Shown: piece after piece, positions 43,991 to 53,903 of the stretch
How positions within the stretch are numbered: position 1 is the stretch's first letter
How the letters are laid out: the number at the start of each line of letters is the position of its first letter
From: Lobosporangium transversale
Taxonomy: Eukaryota; Mortierellomycota; Mortierellomycetes; Mortierellales; Mortierellaceae
Assembly (NCBI RefSeq): GCF_002105155.1
Contig: NW_019029012.1
Span: 372,001-436,000 of the forward strand
Reading direction: 5' to 3'
Length of the DNA stretch: 64,000 nucleotides
Notes under the pieces: generated by a model
The model's database searches: none
The model's input: only the letters and a program-made list of their open reading frames with translations
Told to the model about the DNA's origin: nothing
Position numbers and translations under genes: made by a program

Positions 43991-44189
43991 TCCTCGTCAT
44001 TTGGCCATGTACATAAATATTGTAAAAATATATTGATTGAATTGGCCCCAGAAAAAGCGCGTCACATTGAATGGGATTTGAGTATTGAATCGGTGGCTGA
44101 TTTTGGCCACCAACTCATTTAAGATTATTCAAAATTCTGAGCCAATAATTATTTGTTTTTAGAATATGTTCATGACCAAATGACGAGGA
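43991..44189. mobile_element. 199-bp fold-back (MITE-like) element
   Basis: The left end TCCTCGTCATTTGGCCATG is matched in reverse complement at the right end (CATGACCAAATGACGAGGA), about 24 of 25 bases counting the next few. The inner parts also pair weakly (GAATTGGCCCCAGA with TCTGAGCCAATAATT), and a central hairpin GGTGGCTGATTTTGGCCACC lies near 44092-44111. No coding capacity. It sits between SEC16 and the promoter of the next gene. A cruciform-forming regulatory element is the alternative. Confidence 0.55.
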
Positions 44190-44289
44190 CAATATGCATT
44201 CTGAACACAAAAGGGGTATAAATAATAAAACTGTGGCTCAACTGATGCATTATTAAATTGACCTTCTTTGCTTCATCAACACACCAACA

Positions 44290-45705
44290 ATGCCAAAGTT
44301 GAAAAATGAAATTGCAGCCATCACGGAACGCGCCTATGGTAATTGGTTCCTTACATCAAAAGACAAATCTTTTTCAGCATTCGTTTCTAAATTTACCATT
44401 ATTTCAAAAGTTCAGGCCGACGAACTTTATCGGGGTCTTCTTCAAAACACCCGACTTGAACAAGGAAAAAGAAAAAAGTTGAACAAGAAATACCAACAAT
44501 GGATTGACACCAAATCTCTCAGTTTCTGGTTGACCTATTTGGATGGTTTGACTTCGAAAAAAATTTTAAAAGGTAACATTCTATTTTAATATAACCTTAG
44601 TTTGTCTTCTGATCTGATGTTACCATTTCTGATATTTTTCCCCCACTTTAGTACATTTATCATTCCACATTAGACAAGAAATGACAACATGGACGTACAA
44701 GGATCACAATTATTTTCATTATTTCAAACAGTTTATTCACTCCTCACCTTTTTTTCCTCTACATGGAAAGGGCTATGTCGATCTAACCATTCATTTCGAA
44801 GACCCGAGCTCTTTTCTTTATTTTTTAAACGCCCAGAACAAAAAGGCTTTTAAACACCTTAAAAAAACCCTCGAGATTGAATCATACATTTCAACGTCTT
44901 TCCCCGAATTTGATTCAATTTGTACGTCCATCTTTTCTCCGAGCGTTATAACATTTGACGAAGCAAAGCAATCAATAAGAGAAGCAGTGCTGAAAAACAT
45001 GAACAATTCTATTTTGGATTACTTTATGGAGATCCTACTTTCATAGTAAGTCTCTGATATTTAAAAGCAAAAACGTTGGCAGATCAATAGAGCCCTTTTA
45101 AATCCCGATTCCTTCTTTTCTTTAGTTGCCACCATTTCCGATATGCCGATTGTGTCTCTAGCTCTCTAAATGAGAGAGAAGTATTTTCGGACTTCACCTG
45201 GAAATTCATTCGCGGTGCCTTGTCGCTTCATGGCATTAGGTCCAGATCATTTGAAATACAGTACAGAAACACCAATCAGCGGGCTGACGGAATTGCTTAC
45301 TTTGGCAGTGAATCCACTGAAATATACTTTGCTGAAGCTTCTCTACTGTCTAATGCAACCTTGAAAAGTTGCATGGTGGACGCTTGGATTCGTCAAATCA
45401 ATAATATCGCATCCATCACTTCAGAAGCTCCTACCGATTTGAAGATATTTGGTTCTTTCTCTTATAAGAATGTCACCAAATTTTATTGCATGGATTGCAG
45501 AGGAGTTTACAGAATATATACAATCAACGAAATGGTTATTCCCCTCGGAAAAGATGACTTCGCCTACAATATGCATGTTGCTGTAAGAGCTTGCATGCAA
45601 TTTGCTTCCATCATTGCAGAAGAGATCAGGAATAGAACACAACATTTAACAATGCCAGGACATGTAAACACATATTTAGATTTACAACTTAAAGAAAAAA
45701 AATAA
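44290..45705 (+). CDS. uncharacterised 418-aa protein, weak PD-(D/E)XK-like pattern
   Basis: Three exons (44290-44572, 44652-45045, 45126-45705) with clean GTAACA and GTAAGT donors and TTTAG acceptors, all in phase. The N-terminal ~95 residues are Lys-rich and helical. The middle is rich in Phe, His and Ser. The C-terminal ~190 residues contain an acidic helix (SLNEREVFSDFTWKFIRGAL), then NQRADGIAYF and EIYFAEASLL, which resemble the D...ExK strands of PD-(D/E)XK nucleases except that the lysine is replaced by Ser. A C-terminal helix (VAVRACMQFASIIAEEI) follows. I recall similar lineage-specific proteins in Mucoromycota but cannot name a family. Codon use is AT-richer than neighbouring SEC16. 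No signal peptide or membrane segments. Confidence 0.7.
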
Positions 45706-45734
45706 AGTGTTTATTTCAGCGGGTTTATTACTGC

Positions 45735-46284
45735 TTAAAGTTGCAAGAGTAATTTTTGTCGCCCTTGTTCGTCGACATTGGTCCATAACACATTTGTCTG
45801 CGAGGAGGATGTTCCTGAAGAAAGATTGACTCGTCCTTCGTCGAATAGTCGATCTGCAAAAGTATTAGCGAAAATGACTAATTTTCCACTGGGAACAGTT
45901 TCTTCCCACAAAAATATGTCTCCGAAGACATCACTTGATAATAGATCTTCGCAGAGGAGAAACCCACGCGTAGGAGAAACATGTTCGGTCAAACTCCACA
46001 TTCCAGGACTCCTCAATTGGTTTAAGAAGGCCATAAAAGTCTAGAAGATCATTGAGGCCCTCTAAAGTCTCTTCACTTGCAACGTGGATTGACAGTGATG
46101 ATGGCACTCCATTGTAGTAAAGCTCGCAGGGGATATTATAAATGAAAAAAAAAAAAGGGAAGAAAGGATATCGTCGTCCATTTTGAAGACAGAATAGAGT
46201 GGCAAAAGACAGACTGCCATTTGTTTTTTCATCCTTCTTATACAAAAAACGAGATATTGTTAATGTTAAAGAAAAATGAATCAT
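45735..46284 (-). pseudogene. uncharacterised gene with a probable frameshift
   Basis: Minus-strand frame A (46284-45931) encodes ...LFCLQNGRRYPF..., PCELYYNGVPSSLSIHVASE, ETLEGLNDLLDFYGLLKPIE and ESWNVEFDRTCFSYAW. Frame B continues with LLSSDVFGDIFLWEETVPSG, KLVIFANTFADRLFDEGRVN and ends ...GRQKLLLQL. Both halves look like one soluble protein, but no intron of normal size joins them: the only phase-compatible GT-AG pair is about 34 nt. A one-base indel near 45960 or a sequencing error is the simplest reading. Not recognised. It converges with the 44290 gene, with about 30 bp between stops. Confidence 0.4.
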
Positions 46285-46599
46285 TTACAATAGCATGTAT
46301 TCAGTACTTAATCCTCTCGCTACATTTGGCACAATTTTTTTAATGACCTCTGTTGAATTGCTTATTTCGCATAAAATCAATATTTATTTTTATTTAACCA
46401 ATCTCGTTGTGTGACTGTAAAAGAGAATAATATAAATTAAAAATTGTAAAAGCTTCATTTAGAAACACAATTTTAAAAAACATACTTTTTCAATTGCTTC
46501 GCACAATGATATCCATTTTTTTGCATGAACAGCGGGGATTGCAACGTGCTCATGTTTACAATATAAACAGTGTTTGCATAGTCAAGACAAACATACTTT

Positions 46600-46665
46600 T
46601 CAATTGGTTCGCCAATGAAAGAATTTCTGAAATGTCCAAAGGATTCAAATTGGGATTGTCCTGAG
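46600..46665 (-). pseudogene. N-terminal F-box fragment
   Basis: The minus strand reads CAATCCCAATTTGAATCCTT then GGACATTTCAGAAATTCTTT, the N-terminus NPNLNPLDISEIL of the F-box genes. Both sides break off and no ATG or downstream frame remains. Confidence 0.65.
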
Positions 46666-46749
46666 GTTAAAAATCGATGACAATACATGCTGAATTTTTT
46701 TTGACAGACAAAGTGTCAGCTGCGCCATGTAGGGGCGAAGCAGATTCTA

Positions 46750-47115
46750 AGAAACATAAATGTATATTCCAGTTCTATCACGCCATTGAGTAGCATGAAG
46801 TATCTTTTAAAACAGCAATTGATGGTTGAGAGATTAGGAATATGCCGCCATACAGGCTCTCTAAAAAAGATATAGAACAGTGTAGAGGATCTTGGTCTTT
46901 GAACTACACATGTTGCTTATGCCTTCCATTCAAAGCACCAAGTCAAAGACCATTATCATTATTAGAAAATCGTGCTCTTACAACGACAAACCATAAACTA
47001 TCACCAATACATCAAGACTAGAATAGAATAGCTCTGTTCCCTAAATTCTCGCTGATTTAGCTATCGCATTCCACCTTGTTCAATCTAGCTATTAAATCTG
47101 AAGATAAACGAGCTT
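46750..47115. repeat. recurring 3'-flank module (copy downstream of S4)
   Basis: It shares TTTTAAAACAGCAA, AGGCTCTCT and CTTTGAACTAC landmarks with the flanks at 16500-16760, 11990-12200 and 51960-52160, in the same order and orientation relative to the S gene. Confidence 0.6.
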
Positions 47116-47122
47116 AGATTCC

Positions 47123-48472
47123 TTAGGACTGATTTTTTTCTGGAGTCAAGTCTGCAAAAGACAGCTGTTTTCTGTACGACGAAAAATTAGAAGGATCTAA
47201 CCGAGTCAACTTGCGTATCTGTCCATACGCAAGGCGTCCTTTCTCCTTGCCTTCTGCAGTCTTCTGATCAACATCAACCACAAGGCTGACTGCTATTAAA
47301 GACAACCTAGTGCTAACCCATTCTGCACCATCGACAATCTCTGTCACCGTCATTCTAGGTCCCCTCAGGCGCTTCAGGCGTGGACAGTTAGATAGAATCG
47401 CCTGGACAATGCCATCAGCTCTTTCACTTTCGTCATTGATTTCCAGTATCTCAACTGTATCGCAAAGCCTCTGGTTCCTTCTTTTTCGTACTATCCGTCC
47501 ATCTTCCGAAACCTCCTGCTCATCTGCTAGTAGTTCTCGAAGGGAGAGTGGCCCGAACTCACACCATCGAACTTCTAGCCGTCTTAGTTCAGTCATCTGT
47601 CTGAGAAGTGCTGCCATATCCTCGTCGCTTATCTCCATCCTTGAAAAGCATAGTTCTGATAGGTTTGCTAGTGTAAAGGGACGATGATGGAATGCTGCCC
47701 TGTAGAAATCCATAGATATTTGCCGTAAACTTTGAGTATCATCGTTTTTTTCAATAAAGCCCAGATACCGTAGTCCTGGACATCTCCTAGTCAACATCCC
47801 AAAGCAATACGATGATGTGTGCGGATGTGAAAGGTTGGATATTTGCACATCATGAAGATGTAACATGCTCATTTTTGGGAAAAAGAACTTATCCGTGTTG
47901 TCATCCATGAAGTTGGAAGGTAGTTGATTGATGTTCACTCTGGTCACAGTCAAGTACATAACTCTCTTGCAGACTTGAAAGAATAAATCGACTTCATCGT
48001 CAAGTATAGTTAGTCCGAAAATGTTCAAGACTTTAAGGTGAGTGCATTCCAACAGTGCGCTCCATATTCCTTGTAAACTTGGACAATTGAAGCGAAACTC
48101 AGTGATTGTGAAGCTGTGAGCCTTGACGAGCTTAGAAAGATGGCTCGGGGCTCTAGGGTCCTGAGATGATTCTGCATAGTAGCCTATGCTCTTGAGACGA
48201 CCACAACCTTGTAATGACTTGAACTCTCTCGGGAAGTGGTCAAAAAACACGAGTCCCTCGATATATTCCTTGTAGTTCTGCAGTCCCTCGGCAGTAAAAT
48301 ATCTTGAATTATCTCTGCCGATGGAGATCCTTTTCCAGATGAATTTGGCAAGTGCATTGTGGAAAGTTTTGGAAACACGAATGCAATGTAAGAGTTCTTT
48401 CCGCTTTAGGAAGTCGCCAACACGCGAAACAATTTCTGGAATCTCTAAAGGATTCAATTTTGGGCAGCTCAT
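47123..48472 (-). CDS. F-box/LRR protein, short form (S4), 449 aa
   Basis: Single exon. Starts MSCPKLNPLEIPEIVSRVGD; F-box at residues 6-55. A distinctive insert (SSQDPRAPSHLSKLVK) occurs near residue 105. The basic signature RIVRKRRNQRLCDT lies near 332, and the end is QLSFADLTPEKNQS. It is the only intact member of the right-hand cluster. Its 5' end faces the broken long-form copy at 48786 with 313 bp between them. Confidence 0.83.
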   Translation of the reverse strand: MSCPKLNPLEIPEIVSRVGDFLKRKELLHCIRVSKTFHNALAKFIWKRISIGRDNSRYFTAEGLQNYKEYIEGLVFFDHFPREFKSLQGCGRLKSIGYYAESSQDPRAPSHLSKLVKAHSFTITEFRFNCPSLQGIWSALLECTHLKVLNIFGLTILDDEVDLFFQVCKRVMYLTVTRVNINQLPSNFMDDNTDKFFFPKMSMLHLHDVQISNLSHPHTSSYCFGMLTRRCPGLRYLGFIEKNDDTQSLRQISMDFYRAAFHHRPFTLANLSELCFSRMEISDEDMAALLRQMTELRRLEVRWCEFGPLSLRELLADEQEVSEDGRIVRKRRNQRLCDTVEILEINDESERADGIVQAILSNCPRLKRLRGPRMTVTEIVDGAEWVSTRLSLIAVSLVVDVDQKTAEGKEKGRLAYGQIRKLTRLDPSNFSSYRKQLSFADLTPEKNQS

Positions 48473-48785
48473 TATGCAAAGAGAGATGATGGAATGAGAA
48501 CAGGCGAATCCTTTTTTGACTGATTTTTATATAAACACGAGTCCAGACCCACGTAGTTCAGTGTCTAAGGTGGAGAATAAATAAAAGAGGATTTGTCCAC
48601 CTTCAACACTTCCTTCAAAACTTATATTTGAAAGGCGTGCTTAAAGGTAGTAAGCAACCAACCACGTTTTTTTTTAAATTTCAATTCATGTTCCTATACA
48701 CTTTCTCAAGAGACTTCAGCTTGTCAATGTCTGATCACGTTTTATAATCCTAGTTTCACCTCACTCCACCATCCGTCTTCACACG

Positions 48786-50330
48786 ATGAATAACCCTGAC
48801 CTGGACCCCTTGCATATTCTAGAAATCATTCCACTTGTTGGTGCTTCCCCTGACCGAAACGACCTCCTGTGCTGTACTTATGTCTTCAAGGCTCTTCACG
48901 ATATGCTTATCCAACCCATTTGGGAAAAGATCCATACTGGGCCTCTATCCAGGCGTCCTACAATTGAAGCACTGCAAGTCGACAAGAAATACATTGAGGA
49001 GCTTGAAATTTAAGACTTCCCAACGGAGCTAAGGTCATTGCAGGGTTGTATTTACCCCAAATACATTAAATACAAAGCAGGGCATCCCAAGGTACCTTCG
49101 CCCGAAGCAATCTCCCAATCTCATAAAGGTCCACAGTTCCACACTCATCAAGTTTAAGTCCGACAATTCACCTTTACAAGAGATATGGAGGGCCCTACTG
49201 GAATGCACACATCTTGAGCACTTGGCTCTTTCTAAAACACATATAAGCGATGATGAAGTCTATTCACCTTTTCAAGTCTGCAAGAAGGTTAGATGTTTGA
49301 AGGTGTCCCGAGTAACGATCGATTGACTACCTCCCAGCTTCCTGAACGACGGCAAAGGCACTTTTATTTTTTCAAATTTGAACAGGTTACGATTTCGTGG
49401 AGTGCAAATACTCAACACTCCACCTCAGCACACATCATCATATTGCCTTGGCATGTTGACTGGGGAATGTCCAGAACCGCGTTTGCTGGGAATTTATGGA
49501 GAACAGGATGATTTCTGTGATTTTACAAAACAGCATCCCCTCAATACCCCAATACACCGACAGCCCTATCAGGTCTACACCTATTATCCATGAAGATAAA
49601 GGGCGGAAATATGGCAACACTTTTTAAACAGATGAGTAATATAAGAGATCTAAGTACTTCATATTGTGATTTTGGTCTACTTTTCATACGAGCATTGCTG
49701 GCGGACGAGCAAGACATTCCGAAAGATGGATATATAGTGCGAAAAAGAAGAGGTAGGAGGCTTTGCGATATACTGGAGAGATTGTCACTCGATGCAGGGG
49801 ATCAATGGACTGGTGGTATTATTCAGGCGATCTTATCCAATTGCCCACGCTTGAAGGGACTTGTCGCATATAAATCCACAGTGACAGATATTGCGGGCGG
49901 TGCAGAATGGGTTAGTACTGGACTAACAAACATGTTTGTTGTCCTCGAAGTTGACGTTGGCCAGGAGGCTCCAGAAGGCATGCGGAAGCAGCGCCTTGCT
50001 TTTAGATAACTAGGCAAGTTGGCTCGACTAGGTCCTTAATTTGACTGGATTTCGTCGAAAGGATGAGAGATTTCGAACACTAGGCTTGAGGTTAAGAGCA
50101 TGTCTAGATGAACTAATTAGCCTAAAGAAATTGTGCTGGTTACTTTTTGACTGCGATAAGCACCAACAGATGAAGCCTGAGGATGCGATGTGAATTGTAA
50201 GCCATTGGCCGAGGATCAATTGCTTAAATGCTGTTGTGGACAAGGAGCCAGACACATACAGTTTGGTGGCAAATATACTCAAATTGCATAATATTGGACA
50301 CGAATTAATGACTGAAAGCATTGAGTAATA
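48786..50330 (+). pseudogene. broken long-form F-box/LRR gene
   Basis: Begins correctly (MNNPDLDPLHILEIIPLVGA...), but a TAA follows ELEI after 75 codons. The next ~570 bp drift through frames with several stops (parts still read FLNDGK-like and YCLGMLTGECPEPR). A later open block (49590-50009) keeps LLADEQDIPKDGYIVRKRRG-type signature sequence and EWVSTGLTNM. Past 50010, more stops interrupt a recognisable long-form C-terminus (LRLRACLDELISLKK-like and HQQMKPED). The whole gene length is retained, so decay was by point changes and small indels. Confidence 0.85.
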
Positions 50331-50339
50331 AAATACAGT

Positions 50340-51649
50340 ACATAACCATTTCATAGTTTAATTTTGGGGACATGTATCCGAGAAAAATCCGCTTTTCTAA
50401 TAGCAATGTTGAGGCTATCGTAGTAAAGATAAGGTAAAAAATGACTCTATAAATTAAGTGGGAAACTTACTCCTTTATGCAAAACTTGAGAAATTGTCCG
50501 ATTGCTATGGATGTCGGTAACATGGTACCTTTTGATCTTGGTAATAGAGCTTCTAGGAAAGTAGAGCATGGACGGCCGTTCGATACTTATTGGCTTTCCA
50601 GATTGGCCATATTTAGCGGAATTGATTTGCATCTCGTGAATAGCTGTCATCCAGAAAGACTACTTAAAAACAGACAGGATTCACTGTGTTGTTCAAAAAA
50701 TAAAACTTGAGTGAAAGTGAGCTAAACCTCGGGTTGAATTGTGGCGTGCTTTTGAGGCGCAGAAATGGCAGCATTGCCTCTTTTGTGCAAGCTTCGCTGA
50801 ACACACCCATAGGTCTCATCTACTGTTCTCCATTTCAGATACAATACATTGCCTTAGAACAAAAAACTAAAATAGAATTGTTAGCCCCACTTGCCACCCA
50901 AGCATGTGGAATATAAACTCTTTTTTCTTTTTTTTTTTTTTTCCTACTTTGAATATGATAACAACCACTCTTATTCGCAGTTTTTTTATTGATGTTTTGC
51001 CACCAAACTTTATTTCTCTTTAACCCTTTAATAAGGAGTTTTACATACACATGAATGTTTATGGAACAAAAGTCGACTCTGTAAACGCCCTTTATTCGTG
51101 TTTTTTTTTTCCCCCTTCCGCTTGGAAATCACTCAGCGCGCCATGGTCTTCGTATCTAGTCAAGAACTGTAATGACGCTGATGCTACTTCCACCCGACTT
51201 TCGAAGGTGAGCATTTAAAAGGGCACATTTTGTCCTTTCCTTTTCATTCTTTTTTCTTTTTTCTTTTTTTACTCTTCATCTCTCAATATAACGATAAAAG
51301 GTAAAGTAATGCCTCTCAAAAAATAACAATAAAAGAAAAGAAAGATATAAAAGGAGGATATATGTCAAGTGTGGCTCTTTTTCTTCAATATTGTTTTGAC
51401 CCTCATTTCCTCTCTCTCCGATTTGATGCAATAAGACATGAATGTACGAATCGTAATTAATTGCTACCTGTGTCATTGGTAGGAATAGCGATGGCAGTAT
51501 ATAAAGCTCGAGCAAAGAGGGATGAGATACCATAATTACGGGGATGATCAGCGAAGGCAAGGGCTAAAAAACCCTTAAAGGTGATTGGGACCATGGCGGT
51601 TCGATGACCTTGTCGATGCTCAAAAGAGGATTAAATGAGCCTAGTTCTC
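50340..51649. other. gene-free interval
   Basis: Only short frames. Homopolymers lie near 50926-50942 and 51100-51112. An AAAGA-rich stretch at 51290-51350 mirrors a CT-rich one at 51230-51270. Nothing else supported. Confidence 0.5.
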
Positions 51650-51960
51650 ACATATTCCGGTGGTTAATTCTTTACAATTCATGCCGCATCCCCAGATTGT
51701 ATCTGCTGATGCTTATCAAATTGCAATCATAGCAGGCGTAGATGTCTCAGGTTGGCTATTTCATTCAGACCTGTTCTTAACCTCAAGTCCAACGTCCGCA
51801 TCCCTCCTCAGGCGCTGAAGTTGGATATACCGGATTAAGGTAGTCTAGTCGAGTCAACTTTCCTAGTTGTCTAAACACAGTTCGTTGCTTCCGCATGTCT
51901 TCTGAAACCTCATGATCGACATGAGCTCCAAGTTGGGTAGCTAAGCTAGTGAAGTATAAT
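51650..51960 (-). pseudogene. relic of a long-form F-box gene, C-terminal third
   Basis: The minus strand retains segments for LATQLGAHVDHEVSEDMRKQ, RTVFRQLGKLTRLDYLN and LDLRLRTGLNEIANLRHL-like sequence, with stops and indels. It lies downstream of a short-form pseudogene in the same orientation, repeating the S-then-L order seen at 8.7-13.7 kb. Confidence 0.7.
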
Positions 51961-52263
51961 ACGTTCTAAAACAGCATTTGAGGAGGGGTCATACATCAGA
52001 TGATATCATGGCTTAGGGCTTTATGGATAGCACAGCAGAGTTAAAGATGTGACATGATAAGAGCTCTTTAGAAAAGAGGGAGATCTAGGACAAAGTAGAG
52101 AAAGCTTGACCTTTGAGCTACATTTGCTGTCCATATCTTTTATCAGCGTTTATTAACTGGTAAGGGCGTTGGTTATCACTGGATACACCGAGGCTAGAAT
52201 AGTTTAGCTCGGCTCCCCGTGCCTTATAATCCTCGCTCCAGACCTGAACACTAACAATCTTAG

Positions 52264-53570
52264 ATTCTTATGACTGGCCATCGATTGGAGCCAAGCCTGC
52301 AAAAGACAGCTGATGGTGATACACTGAATAGTAGGAACGATGTAGTCGGGTCGACCTGCATATCCGCTCATACGCAATACGCCCCTTCTCCTTGCCTTCT
52401 GCCGTCTTTGATCAACATCAACCACAAGACTGACCGACAGTTCAACCAAGTCAGAGCAAACCCATTCTGCGCCCTCGATGATCTCTATCACTGTTACTCT
52501 AGGTCCCTTCAGCCTCTTCAGACGTGGGTAAGTAGATAAGATCGTCTGAACAATGTTATCAGGTCTCTCGCTTTGCACATTACATTTCAATGCCTCAATC
52601 GAATCGCAGAGCCTCTGCTCCCTTCTTTTTCGCACTATCCGTCCACCTTCCGAAACCTCTTGCTCGTCTACCAGCAATTCTCGAACAGACAGTGGACCGA
52701 AATCACAAAGTGGAACGATTAGCTGTCTTAATTTAGTCATCTGCCTGAGCAGCGCCGCCATATCCTCGTCCTTTGCTTTCACGGATTGAATAGACAGATA
52801 TGATAGGTTTGTCAGCGTGTAAGGGCGATTAAGGAATACTGCCTTATAAAAACCAACGTGTATCGGTTGTGAAGTTTGGGTGTTCCCTATAAGCTCAACG
52901 AAGCCCAGTATTTGTAATCTTGGACACCTCCTAGTCAATATCCCGAGGCAATGCGACGGTGTGTGCGGATATAGGGGGTTGAGTATCCGGACATTATGAA
53001 AATCTAGCGCTTTCATTTTTGAGAAAATGAATTTGCCCGTGTCGTCATCCAAAAAGTCGGAAGGTAGTCGACTGATGTATATCCCAGACATGATCAAGTA
53101 CCAAACCTCCTTGCAGATTCGAAATAATAGATCGACTTCATCACCGAGTATATCTGCTCCATAAATGGCTAAATCTTTCAGCAGAGTGCATTCCAATAAT
53201 GCTCCCCATATCTCTCGTAAGCTGGAGCTGGTGATATTAAGCTCTGTGATTGTGGAGCTGTGAGCCTTAATGAAATCCGAAAGATTGCTCGGGGTAAGAG
53301 GATCCTGTGATTTTTCCGGATAGAAGTATATGCTTTTGAGGCGATTACAGCCTTGCAATGATCTGTACTCCTTTGGGAAGATGCAATGAAACTCAAGCTT
53401 CTCGATATACTCCTTGTATTTCTGTAGTGCCTCATCAGTGGGATATTTTGAATAAGCTGAAATTATGACCTTTTTCCAAATGTATTTGATAAGTGTATTA
53501 TGGAAAACCTTGGAGACGCGGATACAGCAGAAGAGGTCATTCCGGTCTAGGTGATCACCAACAAGTTGCT
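52264..53570 (-). pseudogene. short-form F-box/LRR gene with start deletion and frameshift
   Basis: The frame 53358-52204 is long, but two lesions mark it. First, at 53565 ATGAG is followed directly by CAACTTGTTGGTGATCACC; about 45 bp encoding NLNPLDIPEIV are missing, and the ATG now reads into a stop after eight codons. The F-box remainder (DRNDLFCCIRVSKVFHNTL) is intact in another frame. Second, near 52410 one A is missing, so DVDQ(K)TAEGKEKGR shifts frame; the true short-form tail QLSFAGLAPIDGQS is readable in the alternate frame to 52271. An internal Met could still give a protein without the F-box. Basic signature RIVRKRREQRLCDS is kept. Confidence 0.8.
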
Positions 53571-53903
53571 CATCTTGCGAAGAGAGTGGAGTGGAGAATG
53601 GCTTCTATGTCTTAATAAAATTCGCCATCACCTGACATTTGACATTTAGGGTTTATTAATGTCAGGGACAGTCCGCACAGACCTTATATAACCATTACTA
53701 TTTTTCTCACTGACTCAAACCGAAAGCGGCATATCAATAACTTGCACTGACAATGCTTACTTCTGTGAGTAATCAAGTTAAAGATATAATTGCTTATACT
53801 TTTCAAACAAAAACGATTAGTTTTTTATTTCAATCAAGTCTCTATTTCTAATAATGGATACAGCTAGATCATTCAAGTCTTTTTTTTTTTTTTTTTTTTT
53901 TTT
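53571..53903. other. short intergenic region
   Basis: Contains the lost promoter of the F-box pseudogene and a T tract at 53881-53905 at the 3' end of the MIT-like gene. No gene. Confidence 0.55.
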
